A stretch of DNA of 64,000 bases from Gammaproteobacteria bacterium (GTDB lineage: Bacteria; Pseudomonadota; Gammaproteobacteria; Arenicellales; Poriferihabitantaceae): positions 21,690 to 85,689 of the forward strand of contig JAUILZ010000016.1 in assembly GCA_030432755.1 (NCBI GenBank). The letters run 5' to 3'. This document shows positions 9,113 through 19,834 of this stretch, in pieces; within the stretch, counting starts at the first letter, position 1; every line of letters begins with the position of its first letter. Below the pieces are notes generated by a model. It did no database searches. It was not told the DNA's origin and was given only the letters and a program-made list of their open reading frames with translations. Both the position numbers and the translations under genes were made by a program.

Positions 9113-10654
9113 TTACAGTGCTGGTAGTTGGACTGATTCCTCTTCCACGAGTTCCGCCCCCACCAGTTCCCGCGCGAGCGCCAGCTCGTCGGCAAGGTAG
9201 CGGTCGTCTTCCAGCGCGGGGACGTGGCTTCTCAGTGCCTGGATAACACCTTCCAGCACCGGGCTGGTCCTGAGCGGCGCGCGAAAGCCCACACCCTGGG
9301 CCCCCACCACCAGCTCGATGCCGACGATCTGCGCCAGGTTGCGGTTCATGTCCACGAGCCGGCGGGCGCCGTGGCAGGCCATGGAGACGTGGTCCTCCTG
9401 GTTGGCGCTGGTAGGTGTGGAATCCACGGAGCAGGGCATCGCCTTCTGACGGTTCTCCGCCATCAGCGCGGCTGCGGTGATCTCCGCCACCATGAAGCCG
9501 GAGTTGAGGCCCGGTTTCGGCGACAGGAAGGCGGGCAGGCCGTAGTTGAGCGCGGGATCCACCAGGGTGGCGATGCGCCGTTCGGTGATGGCGCCGATCT
9601 CCGCCACCGCGAGGGCCACCTGGTCGGCGGCGAAGGCCACCGGTTCGGCGTGGAAGTTACCGCCGGACAGGATCTCTCCGGACTCGCTGATCACGAGCGG
9701 ATTGTCGGTTACCGCGTTGGCCTCGATCTCCAGTGTATGGCCGGCATGACGCAACTGGTCCAGGCAGGCGCCCATGACCTGGGGCTGGCAGCGCAGGCAG
9801 TAGGGATCCTGCACCCGCGTATCGTTGTCACGATGCGACTCACGTATCTCCGATCCCTGCAACAGGTTGCGCAGCGCGCGCGCTGCGTCCATCTGGCCGA
9901 GATGCCCCCGGAGCGCATGGATCGCCTCGTGAAACGGCGCGGTTGAGGCCATCAATGCGTCGCTCGACAGAGCGCCGGTCACCAGCGCATTGCACGCCAG
10001 GCGCCAGGCGTCGAACAGCCCCGCAAGGGCGAGTGCATTGGACACCTGCGTGCCGTTGATCAGGCCAAGGCCTTCCTTGGGACCGAGTTCTACCGGCTCC
10101 AGGCCAGCACGGGCCAAGGCATCGGACGCGTCCAGCGTCTCTCCATGCACCCGGATACGGCCCTCCCCCATCATCGCCGCGGTCAAATGCGCGAGCGGCG
10201 CGAGATCGCCGGAGGCGCCCACGGAACCCTGGCCAGGGATCAGCGGCAACAGGCCGGCATTCAGCATGTCCGTGATCTGGCTGATCACCCGCCAGCGCAC
10301 GCCCGAGGCACCGCGCGCGAGGGAATTCGCCTTGAGCAGCATGACCAGGCGCACCACCGGGTCCGGCAGTGGATCACCCACGCCGCAACAATGGGAGCGG
10401 ATCAGGTTGCGTTGCAGGGCGGCGGTGTCGGCGGCGTCGATGCGGGTACTGGCGAGCTTGCCGAATCCGGTGTTGACGCCGTACACCGCCGCGTCGCCTG
10501 CCGCGGCGCGCGTGACGATATCCGAAGCCGCATCCACCGCGGAACGCGATGCCGGATCCAGTTCCACCATTCCAATGCCACCGCGATAGCAGGTCACCAG
10601 GGATGGCAGGTCGAGCGTGCCGGGAACGAGTTTCAGGGTCGGTTGCTGGGTCAT
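9113..10654 (-). CDS. hutH: Histidine ammonia-lyase
   Basis: Converts L-histidine to trans-urocanate and ammonia, the first step of histidine use. 513 residues, the normal family length. The self-processed MIO cofactor is formed from Ala147-Ser148-Gly149 in [12 protein letters not shown]. The N-terminal YGVNTGFGK motif carries the catalytic tyrosine region, and QEDHVSM is also conserved. Its ATG overlaps the hutF stop (ATGA), so hutF-hutH is a coupled leftward operon. Confidence 0.96.
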   Translation of the reverse strand: MTQQPTLKLVPGTLDLPSLVTCYRGGIGMVELDPASRSAVDAASDIVTRAAAGDAAVYGVNTGFGKLASTRIDAADTAALQRNLIRSHCCGVGDPLPDPVVRLVMLLKANSLARGASGVRWRVISQITDMLNAGLLPLIPGQGSVGASGDLAPLAHLTAAMMGEGRIRVHGETLDASDALARAGLEPVELGPKEGLGLINGTQVSNALALAGLFDAWRLACNALVTGALSSDALMASTAPFHEAIHALRGHLGQMDAARALRNLLQGSEIRESHRDNDTRVQDPYCLRCQPQVMGACLDQLRHAGHTLEIEANAVTDNPLVISESGEILSGGNFHAEPVAFAADQVALAVAEIGAITERRIATLVDPALNYGLPAFLSPKPGLNSGFMVAEITAAALMAENRQKAMPCSVDSTPTSANQEDHVSMACHGARRLVDMNRNLAQIVGIELVVGAQGVGFRAPLRTSPVLEGVIQALRSHVPALEDDRYLADELALARELVGAELVEEESVQLPAL

Positions 10655-12033
10655 GTCGACAGTTGATCTATGGTCCTGCGAAATTCGTTGATGATGCTCT
10701 CCCGTCGCGGGTGACGGCCATCCTCCACCACGCGTCGGCCACCTGCGTAGACGCTGCGAACCATCGGCTCGTTGCCGGAGAATACCCAGCTATCTGCGAG
10801 GCTGCCGCCCGCGCGGGCGTGGAGGCGCGGGTGATCCGTGTCGATCTCTACCATGTCGGCACGCTGTCCCACCGCTATCGCGCCACCGTTGATGCCGCAA
10901 GCTCTCGCGCCACCCTCCGCGGCACGGCGTAGCAGCGATTCGCCGGTATGACCGTCCGCCGCGGCGTCCGCGAGACAGTTTCGCGCAAGGCCCTGGAGTC
11001 GCTGGCCGTATTCCAGCCAGCGCAGTTCCTCCACCGGGCTTACCGAGATCTGGCTGTCGGAGCCGATGCCGATGGTGCCTCCCCTGACGAGGAATTCGCC
11101 TGCCGGAAACAGGCCGTCGCCGAGATTGGCCTCGGTGGTGGGGCACAGGCCGACTACCGCGCCGGATTCCGCGACCGCGCGAACCTCGCTGCCGTCGACA
11201 TGGGTGGCATGCACCAGGCACCAGCGCGCGTCGGGAGCGAAATGCGCGTACAGCCAGGCCACGGGCCTGAGCCCGCTCCATGCCGCGCAGTCGTCCACCT
11301 CGCGGACCTGCTCGGCGATGTGAATGTGCACCGGGCAGTCCGCCGGGGCCGCGTCGAGGACCGATTGCAGCAGCGAACGATCCACCGCGCGCAGCGAATG
11401 CGGCGCGACGCCGAGCAACTGGCCGGGTACGAGGGATTCCGCGAGCGAGGAAACGATCGAGAGAAAGCCGTCGGCGTCGTTGAGGAATCGCTTCTGCTCC
11501 CCGCCCGCTGGCGCGGCGCCAAACCCGCCGTAACGGTAGAGCACCGGCATGGCGGTAAAGCCGATGCCGACCTCGTCCGCAGCGCGCGCACACTGCAGCG
11601 TCATCTCCGCCCTGTTGGCATAGGGCTGACCGGCCCTGTCGTGATGCAGATACTGGAACTCGGCGACATGGGTATAGCCCGCCTCCAGCATCTCCATGTA
11701 CAGGAGGCGCGCAATGGCGTGGAGCTGGTCCGGCTCGATCCGCGACAGCATGCGGTACATCGTCGTGCGCCAGGTCCAGAAGCTGTCGCCGTCGCCAGTG
11801 GCGCGCTCGCCGAGTCCCGCCATGGCCCGCTGGTGGGCGTGTGAATGCAGGTTGGGTATGCCCGGTAACAGCGCGCCGCGAAGGCATTCGGATCCATGGG
11901 GCAGGTCCGCGCTCGCGGTGTCGGGCACCAGGGCGCTGATACTCCCCGCGTCATCGACGTCGATGCGTACGTTGCCCAGCCAGCCGCTTTCGGTCAGCAC
12001 CGCGGGAGACCAGAGATTTCGGATCCGGGACAT
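10651..12033 (-). CDS. hutF: Formimidoylglutamate deiminase
   Basis: Amidohydrolase that converts N-formimino-L-glutamate to N-formyl-L-glutamate and ammonia, the branch used by Pseudomonas-type organisms. 460 residues. The metal-binding [14 protein letters not shown], the HIAEQ and HATHVD histidines, and the [12 protein letters not shown] segment with the catalytic aspartate identify HutF. The ATG at 12033 is chosen because the protein then begins just before the amidohydrolase beta sandwich; upstream codons would run into hutI. hutG, needed next, is not in the window. Confidence 0.93.
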   Translation of the reverse strand: MSRIRNLWSPAVLTESGWLGNVRIDVDDAGSISALVPDTASADLPHGSECLRGALLPGIPNLHSHAHQRAMAGLGERATGDGDSFWTWRTTMYRMLSRIEPDQLHAIARLLYMEMLEAGYTHVAEFQYLHHDRAGQPYANRAEMTLQCARAADEVGIGFTAMPVLYRYGGFGAAPAGGEQKRFLNDADGFLSIVSSLAESLVPGQLLGVAPHSLRAVDRSLLQSVLDAAPADCPVHIHIAEQVREVDDCAAWSGLRPVAWLYAHFAPDARWCLVHATHVDGSEVRAVAESGAVVGLCPTTEANLGDGLFPAGEFLVRGGTIGIGSDSQISVSPVEELRWLEYGQRLQGLARNCLADAAADGHTGESLLRRAAEGGARACGINGGAIAVGQRADMVEIDTDHPRLHARAGGSLADSWVFSGNEPMVRSVYAGGRRVVEDGRHPRRESIINEFRRTIDQLST

Positions 12034-12078
12034 TAACGGGGTTGCAAGCAGGATCGTGGCAGCATAGCATACCTGATA

Positions 12079-12092
12079 CATGTATAGACAAG
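12079..12092. promoter_or_regulatory. Probable HutC operator at the hutI start
   Basis: CATGTATAGACAAG contains TGT-N4-ACA dyad halves (TGTATAGACA, 12081-12090), close to the TGTATATACA-type sites bound by HutC repressors. It lies in the divergent hutF/hutI gap and covers the hutI ATG. HutC is encoded in the same locus and normally responds to urocanate. Site identity is inferred from similarity and position. Confidence 0.6.
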
Positions 12093-13306
12093 TTCTCCAT
12101 AACCTGTCCGTTGCCTGCCTGGCGGATACCACCGGCTATGGGCTGCTGGAAAACGGCGCGGTGGTGGTGACGGGCGAAGACATCGCCTGGGTGGGCGCAT
12201 TCGCTGACCTGCCGCCAGAGTATCGCGATGCGGAACCTGTCGATCTCGGTGGCCGCCTGCTCACCCCCGGGCTGATCGACTGCCATACCCACCTGGTATA
12301 CGCGGGAAACCGGGCGCGGGAATTCGAGCAACGTCTGGAAGGCTTAAGCTACGCCGAGATCGCGCGCGCCGGCGGCGGCATCATGTCCACCGTGCGCGCC
12401 ACACGCGAAGCGAGCGTGGACGAACTGGCGCGCCTCGCCCGTCCCCGGCTGGAGGCGCTGCGCGCCGAGGGCGTGACCAGCATCGAGATCAAGTCAGGCT
12501 ACGGGCTCGAACGGGACGCGGAAATCCGCATGCTGCAGGCGGCGGGTGCGCTCTGCGCCGAAGCGGGTGTCCGCTGCCAGCGCACTTTCCTCGGCGCCCA
12601 TGCCCTGCCCCCGGAATTCGCCGACTGTGCAGACGACTACATCGAACATGTCTGCGACGACATGATGCCCGCCGCTGTGGAAGCCGGCGTCGTGGACGCC
12701 GTGGACGCATTCTGCGAGGGCATCGCGTTCAGCGTGCCCCAGGTCCGGCGGGTTTTCGAGCGCGCCCGGTCGCTTGGCCTGCCGGTCAAGTGTCACGCGG
12801 AGCAACTTTCCTGGCTCGGCGGCGCGGCGATGAGTGCCGGCCTCGGCGCGCTGTCGGTGGATCATCTCGAGTACCTGCGCGCCGATGAGGCTCCGCTCCT
12901 GGCGCGCGCAGGCGCCGTGGCGGTCCTGCTGCCCGGCGCCTTCTACGTGCTGCGCGAGTCGCAGCTTCCTCCCGTGGAGGCGCTGCGCGCCCATGGAGTA
13001 CCCATGGCGCTTGCCACCGACGCCAATCCCGGGAGCTCGCCCATCTTCTCGCCGCTGGCGATCATGAACATGGGCTGCACGTTGTTCAGGATGACGCCGC
13101 TGGAAGCGCTCGCGGGTTTCACCATCCAGGCCGCCCGGGCGCTTGGCCTGGCGGACCGGATCGGATCGATCATGCCGGGCAAGGCCGCGGAATTCGCGCT
13201 CTGGGACTGCGAGCACCCTTCGGAACTCAGCTATCGTATCGGCTTCAATCCCTGCGCCGGGGTATTCCAGGGTGGCCAGTGGCGCTGGCGCGGGGAGGCC
13301 GCGTGA
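12080..13306 (+). CDS. hutI: Imidazolonepropionase
   Basis: Hydrolyses 4-imidazolone-5-propionate to N-formimino-L-glutamate. 408 residues. [12 protein letters not shown] binds the metal and substrate; CHAEQLS and [12 protein letters not shown] carry the remaining ligand and catalytic residues. The start at 12080 has no Shine-Dalgarno sequence and lies inside the likely HutC operator, so translation may be leaderless or the start may differ slightly. Its stop overlaps the hutC ATG (TGATG). Confidence 0.95.
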   Translation: MYRQVLHNLSVACLADTTGYGLLENGAVVVTGEDIAWVGAFADLPPEYRDAEPVDLGGRLLTPGLIDCHTHLVYAGNRAREFEQRLEGLSYAEIARAGGGIMSTVRATREASVDELARLARPRLEALRAEGVTSIEIKSGYGLERDAEIRMLQAAGALCAEAGVRCQRTFLGAHALPPEFADCADDYIEHVCDDMMPAAVEAGVVDAVDAFCEGIAFSVPQVRRVFERARSLGLPVKCHAEQLSWLGGAAMSAGLGALSVDHLEYLRADEAPLLARAGAVAVLLPGAFYVLRESQLPPVEALRAHGVPMALATDANPGSSPIFSPLAIMNMGCTLFRMTPLEALAGFTIQAARALGLADRIGSIMPGKAAEFALWDCEHPSELSYRIGFNPCAGVFQGGQWRWRGEAA

Positions 13307-14064
13307 TGGACGCCACCCTCGAGCGCCTCGACAAGGACACCGCGCTACCGCTCTACCGCCAGATCAAGCGCGACATCCGTACACGTATCAAGTGCGGACA
13401 ATGGCAGCCCGGCGAGCGGGTGCCGTCGGAGAATTCTCTCGTGGAGAGCCTCGGGGTAAGCCGCATGACCGTCCACCGGGCGCTCAGGGAACTCACCCAG
13501 GAAGGCGTCCTCGACCGGGTCCACGGACTCGGCACATTCGTCGCGCCGCCGACACGCCACGCCAGCCTGATCACGCTCGAGGATATCGCGCGCGAAATCC
13601 GCGCCGCGGGTTCCGAGCACAGTTGCCGGGTATTGTCTCTGAAGCGCCTGAGCGCCAGTGCCGAACGCGCGATGCAGATGGAGGTAACACGCGGCGCGAC
13701 CCTGTATCACCTGCGCGCCGTGCATTCCCAGGATGGCGTCCCGATCCAGCTCGAGGATCGCCTGGTCAGCCCCGACCTGGTGCCGGGATTCATCGACCAG
13801 GACTTTCGTGCAGGAACCCCCACCGCCTACCTCGTGGAGCAGATCACGCCGGACGAGATGGAGCACGTCGTGCGCGCGATCCTGCCGGACGAGCGCAGCG
13901 CGCGCTCTCTCGGCATGACGCCCGCCAGCCCCTGCCTCGAGCTCCGCCGGCGCACCTGGAAAGACGGCCGCGTGGTCACCAGCGCAACCCTCACCTATCC
14001 CGGCGATCGTCACGCCCTCGCGGCGCGCTATCGCACAGACCAGTTCACCATTCGCGAGTCCTGA
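13306..14064 (+). CDS. hutC: Histidine utilisation repressor, GntR family
   Basis: 252 residues. A GntR-type winged helix ([17 protein letters not shown] to LGTFVAPP, about 14-82) is followed by a UTRA ligand-binding domain that in HutC senses urocanate. The ATG at 13306 overlaps the hutI stop and follows GGGGAGG. It is cotranscribed with hutI and hutU, so it presumably represses its own operon and hutF-hutH through the shared divergent operator. Confidence 0.93.
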   Translation: MDATLERLDKDTALPLYRQIKRDIRTRIKCGQWQPGERVPSENSLVESLGVSRMTVHRALRELTQEGVLDRVHGLGTFVAPPTRHASLITLEDIAREIRAAGSEHSCRVLSLKRLSASAERAMQMEVTRGATLYHLRAVHSQDGVPIQLEDRLVSPDLVPGFIDQDFRAGTPTAYLVEQITPDEMEHVVRAILPDERSARSLGMTPASPCLELRRRTWKDGRVVTSATLTYPGDRHALAARYRTDQFTIRES

Positions 14065-14065
14065 C

Positions 14066-15739
14066 ATGGCACGAACCCGAATCGATCCCGAGCGCGTGAT
14101 CCGCGCACCCCTCGGCAACACGCTCTCCTGCAGGAGCTGGCTCACCGAGGCGCCCTACCGCATGCTGCAGAACAACCTGGACCCCGAGGTGGCGGAGAAT
14201 CCCGCGGAACTCATCGTCTACGGCGGCATCGGCCGCGCGGCGCGGGACTGGGAAAGCTACGACAGGATTCTCGACTGCCTGCGCAAACTCGGCGATACGC
14301 AGACCCTGCTGGTGCAGTCCGGCAAGCCGGTGGGGGTGTTCGAGACCCATGCCGATGCCCCCCGGGTGCTGATCGCGAACTCCAACCTGGTTCCGGCCTG
14401 GGCAACCTGGGAGCACTTCAACGAACTCGATCGCAAGGGCCTGATGATGTACGGCCAGATGACCGCCGGGTCGTGGATCTACATCGGCAGCCAGGGCATC
14501 GTCCAGGGCACCTACGAGACCTTCGTCGAAGCCGGGCGCCAGCACTACGCTGGCGACACCCGAGGGCGCTGGATCCTGACCGCGGGGCTCGGCGGCATGG
14601 GCGGCGCGCAGCCCCTGGCGGCGACCATGGCGGGCTACAGCATCCTGTGCATCGAATGCGACGACACGCGCATCGATTTCCGCCTGCGCACCGGTTATCT
14701 CGACAAGCGCGCAGCCAACCTGGACGAGGCCCTCGCGATGATCCGCGACGCCTGCGAACAAGGCGAGGCGCTGTCCGTCGGTCTCCTCGGTAACAGCGCG
14801 GAAATCCTGCCCGAGCTGGTGCGGCGCGGGGTCAAGCCGGATCTCGTCACCGACCAGACCTCGGCCCACGACCCGGTCAACGGTTACCTGCCCGCGGGCT
14901 GGACGCTGGCGCAGTGGCAACGGGAGCGAAAAGAGAACCCGGCCCGGGTAGCGGCGGCGGCACGCCACTCCATGGCCGATCACGTGCGCGCCATGCTCAC
15001 GTTCCACGGCCAGGGCATTCCCACCGTGGACTACGGCAACAACATCCGCCAGGAAGCGCGCAACGACGGGGTGGAAAACGCCTTCGACTTCCCCGGCTTC
15101 GTCCCCGCCTACGTGCGCCCGCTGTTCTGCCGCGGCGTGGGGCCGTTCCGCTGGGTGGCGCTGTCCGGCGATCCCGAGGACATCTATCGCACCGACGCAA
15201 AGGTGAAGGAACTGGTGCCGGACGACCCGCACCTGCACAACTGGCTCGACATGGCGCGCGAACGGATTCGGTTCCAGGGACTGCCCGCGCGCATCTGCTG
15301 GGTCGGCCTCGGCATCCGCCACCGGCTGGGCCTCGCGTTCAACGAGATGGTGCGGAGCGGCGAACTCTCGGCGCCCGTCGTCATTGGCCGCGACCATCTC
15401 GATTCCGGCTCGGTGGCGAGCCCCAATCGCGAGACCGAGTCGATGATCGATGGCTCCGACGCGGTGTCCGACTGGCCCTTGCTGAACGCCCTCCTCAACA
15501 CCGCCGGTGGCGCCACCTGGGTGTCGCTGCACCACGGCGGCGGCGTCGGCATGGGCTATTCGCAGCACAGCGGCGTGGTCATCGTCTGCGACGGCAGCGA
15601 GGCCGCGGACCGGCGCATCGCCCGGGTGCTTTGGAACGACCCGGCCACAGGCGTGATGCGTCACGCCGATGCCGGCTACCAGGACGCGCGCCGCTGCGCC
15701 CGGGAAATGGGGCTCGATCTCGGCGCCATCGAGCTGTAA
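14066..15739 (+). CDS. hutU: Urocanate hydratase
   Basis: NAD-dependent enzyme converting urocanate to imidazolonepropionate. 557 residues, the family norm. [12 protein letters not shown] is the NAD-binding glycine loop. [12 protein letters not shown] holds the conserved active-site cysteine. The gene begins one base after the hutC stop. The order of its product and HutI in the pathway shows that the rightward operon encodes steps two and three plus the regulator. Confidence 0.96.
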   Translation: MARTRIDPERVIRAPLGNTLSCRSWLTEAPYRMLQNNLDPEVAENPAELIVYGGIGRAARDWESYDRILDCLRKLGDTQTLLVQSGKPVGVFETHADAPRVLIANSNLVPAWATWEHFNELDRKGLMMYGQMTAGSWIYIGSQGIVQGTYETFVEAGRQHYAGDTRGRWILTAGLGGMGGAQPLAATMAGYSILCIECDDTRIDFRLRTGYLDKRAANLDEALAMIRDACEQGEALSVGLLGNSAEILPELVRRGVKPDLVTDQTSAHDPVNGYLPAGWTLAQWQRERKENPARVAAAARHSMADHVRAMLTFHGQGIPTVDYGNNIRQEARNDGVENAFDFPGFVPAYVRPLFCRGVGPFRWVALSGDPEDIYRTDAKVKELVPDDPHLHNWLDMARERIRFQGLPARICWVGLGIRHRLGLAFNEMVRSGELSAPVVIGRDHLDSGSVASPNRETESMIDGSDAVSDWPLLNALLNTAGGATWVSLHHGGGVGMGYSQHSGVVIVCDGSEAADRRIARVLWNDPATGVMRHADAGYQDARRCAREMGLDLGAIEL

Positions 15740-15837
15740 GGCAACCGGCGACAGGCACGCCGAACCGCGGCGCGCCGGCCGGCGAGACCGGCAGGCCGGG
15801 ATGGAACCCAGCGGCGCCCCCGGGCGTCCTGTACTTC

Positions 15838-16641
15838 GTGACTCTCCCGGACCATGACCTGCTGCGCGCGTTGATCTTCGCTGGCTTGCTGGCGCTCATG
15901 CTGTTATTGCAGGCCTGGCGGCCTCGGCGTCCTCTCGCGCGCCCCGGCTGGCATCGGCGGGCGACCAACCTCGGCATGGTCATCGCATCGGTGACGCTCC
16001 TGTGGCTGGTACTTCCACTGAGCGCTCTCGGGATGGCGGGTCTTGCCACGGAGCGTGGTTGGGGGCTTTTCAATCACCTCGACATTCCGCCGGCGCTGGA
16101 GTTTGTCGCCGGGTTCCTGTTGCTGGACCTCGGCATCTACCTGCAGCACGTCGCCACCCACCATGTGCCGCTTCTGTGGCGCCTGCACCGGATGCATCAC
16201 TGCGACCCGGAGTTCGACACCACCACCGGAGTGCGCTTCCACCCCCTCGAGATCCTGCTGTCGATGCTCTACAAGTTCGCGCTGATCGCGACACTGGGGA
16301 TCACCTGGCCGGTGGTCCTGGCGTTTGAAATCGTCCTCAATTCCACCGCCCTGTTCAATCACGGCAATCTCGCGATTCCGACGCGCATCGACGCGATCCT
16401 GCGATGGGTGGTGGTGACGCCGGACGTTCACCGGGTGCATCACTCGACGCTGCCGCGTGAAACCAACAGCAATTTCGGCTTCAACCTGACCCTCTGGGAC
16501 CGCCTGTTCGGCACCTGGACGGATCAGCCAAACCTCGGGCACGAGGCGATGCACATCGGTCTGGATGCGTTTCCCGGTGATTCGCCCACGCGGTTCTGGT
16601 GGTGCCTCAGGCTCCCGTTCTCCCGCCCCGGGCGCGCGTGA
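15838..16641 (+). CDS. Sterol desaturase / fatty acid hydroxylase family membrane protein
   Basis: Di-iron integral membrane oxygenase of about 267 residues. Histidine clusters HVATHH, HRMHH and HRVHH, with FHPLE between them, are the iron ligands of the fatty acid hydroxylase superfamily. About four hydrophobic spans are visible, the first at residues 8-23. A GTG at 15838 gives a sensible N-terminus (TLPDHDLLRAL); no clear ribosome site supports it. It follows hutU by about 100 bases, probably by chance. The lipid substrate is unknown. Confidence 0.82.
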   Translation: MTLPDHDLLRALIFAGLLALMLLLQAWRPRRPLARPGWHRRATNLGMVIASVTLLWLVLPLSALGMAGLATERGWGLFNHLDIPPALEFVAGFLLLDLGIYLQHVATHHVPLLWRLHRMHHCDPEFDTTTGVRFHPLEILLSMLYKFALIATLGITWPVVLAFEIVLNSTALFNHGNLAIPTRIDAILRWVVVTPDVHRVHHSTLPRETNSNFGFNLTLWDRLFGTWTDQPNLGHEAMHIGLDAFPGDSPTRFWWCLRLPFSRPGRA

Positions 16642-16753
16642 CCAGCGGAAACCTGCTACCCTGCGCCCATGAAAATTCCGACGAACCGCTACTGGAGGCG
16701 GCTTCGCCTCTGCGATTAAACTCCGTCTCTTTTCTCAGGACGCAACCAGATCA

Positions 16754-18178
16754 ATGACCATTGCCCTGATCGGCCCATCAGGTGCAGGCAAGGGAACCCA
16801 GGCGGCGCGCCTGGTGGCCACGGGCAACCTGCTGCATATCTCCACCGGCGACCTCTTCCGCGACGCCCTCGAAAAACGCTCCGCGCTCGGCTTCCTCACC
16901 CGCCAGTACATGAACTGCGGCGAACTCGTGCCGGACGAGGTGGTGGGATCGCTGATCGAGGAATGGATGGTCAAGGCCATGCCGGGACGCGAGATCCTGT
17001 TCGACGGCTTTCCCAGGACGCGGTTCCAGGCACAACTGCTCGATGATCTCTCCAACAGGCAGGGACGCGAGCTGCGCGCGGTCATCTACCTCAAGGTTCC
17101 GGACGAGGAAGTCGTCCGCCGTCTCCAGGGACGCATCGTCTGCCGCAGCTGCCAGACACCCTATCATCTCGAGTTCCTGCCGCCCGCGGTGGCGGGACGC
17201 TGCGACCTCTGCCGCGGGGAACTGTACACCCGGGACGATGACAACCCGGATACCGTTCTCACCCGCATCCGCAACTCCCATCGCACCCTGGAGCCGTTGC
17301 TCGATCACTACGCGGAGATGGGCAAACTGGTGATCGTCGACGGCGTGGGTGACGTGGCGGCAATTTCGGCCACCCTGAACCAGGTCATGGCAGATATCGA
17401 GGCCGGCAGCGCGGCATTCGCGAACGCCGAAGCGTTGGGCGACATCCAGCCCCTCAAGGGTACTGTCACCGCGATCAGCAGCACCGAGGCCAGGCGCGCC
17501 GCGCTGGATATCGTCCTGCTCGGTGGTCCCGGTTCCGGCAAGGGCACGCAGGCGAAAATCCTCACCCGCGAGCTGGCTCTCGACCATGTCGCCACCGGCG
17601 ACCTGTTCCGCGAAAACATCCGCGGCGAGACCGAGCTCGGCAAGCTGGCGAAGACCTATATCGACCGCGGCGAACTGGTACCCGACGATGTCACCGAGGC
17701 CATGGTCGAGGACCGGCTGTCGCGCATCGAGGACAACCGTGGCTTCATCCTCGACGGCTTTCCGCGTACCACGCCCCAGGCGGAAGCCCTCACCGAGATC
17801 ATGAACACCCTCGAGCGGCGGCTGTCCGCGGTACTGCACATCCGCGTGAGCGACGATGCCATCGTCAAGCGACTGTCCGACCGGCTGACCTGCCGCAAGT
17901 GCCAGACCCCCTACCACCGGGAGTTCAACCCCCCGGAAACGGAAGGCGTGTGCGACAAGTGCGGCGGCGAACTCTACGTGCGCGACGACGACAATCCCGA
18001 GACCGTGCGCGCGCGCCTGAAGACCTACCACGCGCAGACCGCGCCCCTTATCAACTACTACCGCGGCCTGGGCCTGCTGGTGGAAATCGACGGCGAACAG
18101 TCGATGGAAACCGTGACCGGACGAATGCTCGAGGTCCTCGGCGATCTGGGGCGGAAATCCCGGCCGCCCGCGGTATAA
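16754..18178 (+). CDS. Tandem double adenylate kinase
   Basis: 474 residues containing two complete bacterial long-form adenylate kinase domains, about 1-215 and 251-468. P-loops are GPSGAGKGTQ (7-16) and GGPGSGKGTQ (257-266). Each half has TGDLFR, DGFPRT and a cysteine-type zinc lid (Cys130/133/150/153 and Cys380/383/400/403). The arginines that contact phosphates are present in both, including TR-DDD and the later R of the RxR region. Equivalent residues are offset by exactly 250, and a linker of about 35 residues joins the halves. The reaction is AMP + ATP to 2 ADP. The second half is closer to the consensus. A single-domain adk may exist elsewhere in the genome. Confidence 0.93.
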   Translation: MTIALIGPSGAGKGTQAARLVATGNLLHISTGDLFRDALEKRSALGFLTRQYMNCGELVPDEVVGSLIEEWMVKAMPGREILFDGFPRTRFQAQLLDDLSNRQGRELRAVIYLKVPDEEVVRRLQGRIVCRSCQTPYHLEFLPPAVAGRCDLCRGELYTRDDDNPDTVLTRIRNSHRTLEPLLDHYAEMGKLVIVDGVGDVAAISATLNQVMADIEAGSAAFANAEALGDIQPLKGTVTAISSTEARRAALDIVLLGGPGSGKGTQAKILTRELALDHVATGDLFRENIRGETELGKLAKTYIDRGELVPDDVTEAMVEDRLSRIEDNRGFILDGFPRTTPQAEALTEIMNTLERRLSAVLHIRVSDDAIVKRLSDRLTCRKCQTPYHREFNPPETEGVCDKCGGELYVRDDDNPETVRARLKTYHAQTAPLINYYRGLGLLVEIDGEQSMETVTGRMLEVLGDLGRKSRPPAV

Positions 18179-18216
18179 AAAAAACCGGCTGGACCGCTTA
18201 TTACAGTCCAGCCGGT
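18177..18216 (-). terminator. Rho-independent terminator of the amtB transcript
   Basis: Read leftward, ACCGGCTGGAC and GTCCAGCCGGT (18184-18216) form a perfect 11-base stem followed by seven T residues. It ends the amtB and small-protein message and lies against the convergent adenylate kinase stop. Confidence 0.92.
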
Positions 18217-18223
18217 CCCTTCA

Positions 18224-18240
18224 CGGGGCCGTCGGCCCCG
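18224..18240. terminator. Secondary hairpin before the amtB terminator
   Basis: CGGGGCC-GTC-GGCCCCG forms a perfect seven-base stem between the small-protein stop and the main terminator. It may stabilise the 3' end of the amtB message or help end the convergent adenylate kinase transcript. Confidence 0.5.
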
Positions 18241-18243
18241 AAT

Positions 18244-18405
18244 TTATTTCACCTTGGAATAGGCGTGGGACTCGTGAAGATGTCCGACAAAGATGGCGCC
18301 CACGACCGCGGCGATCGCGATCAGCAGGATGATGCCGGGCGTCGAGGAGCCAAAGCCGGTGAAGTAGGCGGTGGCGCCGTCCCAGTTGGTGATTGGAGAA
18401 CCCAT
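18244..18405 (-). CDS. 53-residue AmtB-associated membrane protein
   Basis: A small gene 47 bases downstream of amtB on the same strand. It starts with ATG after GAGAGGT at ideal spacing and encodes 53 residues. The N-terminal part is polar (MGSPITNWDGATAYFTGFG). It is followed by one strongly hydrophobic helix (residues 24-41, GIILLIAIAAVVGAIFVG) and a short His/Lys tail (HLHESHAYSKVK). It sits between amtB and their common terminator, so the two are cotranscribed. I recognise no named family. It occupies the place where glnK is often found and may be a small subunit or modulator of the ammonium channel. Confidence 0.85.
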   Translation of the reverse strand: MGSPITNWDGATAYFTGFGSSTPGIILLIAIAAVVGAIFVGHLHESHAYSKVK

Positions 18406-18452
18406 CTCGTTTACCTCTCTATTGTCTGGTTAAGGATTGCAGGATGCAGTGA

Positions 18453-19799
18453 TCAGGCCGGGACCGCGCCGGGAGCCGCGTGGTGCGGATCCTCGGGGTA
18501 AGCGGAAACAGGCACCTTGGCCTTGTCCATGCCCAGCAGTTCCGCTTCGCGCGGAATGCGCAGGATGCCCATGCCCTTCAGCAACAGCGAGATCAGGTAA
18601 CCCGGCAGGAAGCCGGTGGCAAACATCGCGATCGCGCCGATGAGCTGGCCCATGAAGGACGTCGCCGGGTAATCGCCGACGTTGGGGTAGCCGGAGGCGA
18701 AGATGCCGAAGGCCAGCACGCCGAACAGGCCGGCGAAACCATGGACGCCCACCGCGCCCACCGCGTCGTCGATCTTCAACGTGCGCTCGAGGAAGCGCGC
18801 GGCGAACACTGCGCTGGCCGCGCCACCCATGCCCAGCAGGAAGGCGAGTGGCGGGTAGTACATGTCCAGGCCCGGCGCCGCGCCGAAGATGCCGGCCAGC
18901 GCGCCGGACATCATCCAGAACGGATCGCGGGTCAGTACCCAGGCCATGATGATGCCACCGGCGAAACACATCAGCGTGTTGAACGCCACCGCGGACAGGG
19001 TCGCCGGATTGCCGAAGATCGTGGTCCACTGGTCGCCGCCGTTGTAGATGATGCAGCCGCCGAGGAAGCCGAAGAATCCAACGATGATCATCATCAGGCC
19101 CATGGTGGCCATCGGCAGGTTGTGCGGGCTGAGGTCGTTGGGTGTGCCGTCGGCGTTGAACTTGCCGATGCGGGGCCCGAGGTTGATCAACACGCCGAGG
19201 GCGAAGAAGCCCGCCACCATGTGCACGCAGCCGGCGGCGCCGAAGTCATGCCAGCCGAACTTCGTCAGCAGCCAGCCGTCGCCATGCCATGCCCAGGCCG
19301 CCGCCAGGATCCAGGCGACGGAACCGAGAACGATGGCAAGGATGATGAAAGAACTCAGCCGGATGCGCTCGATCACCGCGCCGGAGAAGATGGATGCGGT
19401 CGTCGCCGCGAACAGGGTAAACGCCGCCCAGAAAATGCCGCTGGCATTGTCCGCCAGGTTGGGACCCATGGACTCGGACCAGGGTAGTCCGCCGGCGCCC
19501 GCCTCAAGATCCGGGATGAGGCCGCCCGGGAACGCGAGATAGATCCACCAGCCGATGAAGTAGAACGTCGGCACGAGGAAAGCGAAGGCGAGGATGTTCT
19601 TGATGCCGGAGGCGAGCACGTTCTTCTTTCGCGATGCGCCCATCTCGTACGCGAGGAAGCCGGCGTGGATGATGACCATGAGGCCTGTACACCACCAGTA
19701 GAAGGCTTCGACGGCAACGGTGGTTCCCCACCCGGCCTGAGCCTCCAGTTCGGCAATTTTTGTTGTCAGTTCGGCGAGCTGTTGCTCCATAGTAGACAC
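18453..19799 (-). CDS. amtB: Ammonium transporter, Amt family
   Basis: Ammonium channel of 448 residues with 11 predicted membrane helices. The twin pore histidines are His193 (GCVHMVAG) and His353 (GVHGFAG). Unlike E. coli AmtB it has no cleavable signal. Instead residues 4-22 form a short amphipathic, coiled-coil-like segment (QLAELTTKIAELEAQAG) before the first helix. No glnK lies beside it; a 53-residue membrane protein does. A near-perfect sigma-54 promoter lies upstream, so expression is probably under NtrC-type nitrogen control. Confidence 0.93.
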   Translation of the reverse strand: MSTMEQQLAELTTKIAELEAQAGWGTTVAVEAFYWWCTGLMVIIHAGFLAYEMGASRKKNVLASGIKNILAFAFLVPTFYFIGWWIYLAFPGGLIPDLEAGAGGLPWSESMGPNLADNASGIFWAAFTLFAATTASIFSGAVIERIRLSSFIILAIVLGSVAWILAAAWAWHGDGWLLTKFGWHDFGAAGCVHMVAGFFALGVLINLGPRIGKFNADGTPNDLSPHNLPMATMGLMMIIVGFFGFLGGCIIYNGGDQWTTIFGNPATLSAVAFNTLMCFAGGIIMAWVLTRDPFWMMSGALAGIFGAAPGLDMYYPPLAFLLGMGGAASAVFAARFLERTLKIDDAVGAVGVHGFAGLFGVLAFGIFASGYPNVGDYPATSFMGQLIGAIAMFATGFLPGYLISLLLKGMGILRIPREAELLGMDKAKVPVSAYPEDPHHAAPGAVPA

Positions 19800-19834
19800 C
19801 TCAGATCTCTAGGGGTTGGAATCAGGACACCAGA

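Noticed and set aside
16669..16719. 16-codon frame upstream of the double adenylate kinase with a GAGGCG-GCTT-CGCCTC hairpin
   Set aside because: No ribosome site and no attenuator-like pairing; probably chance.
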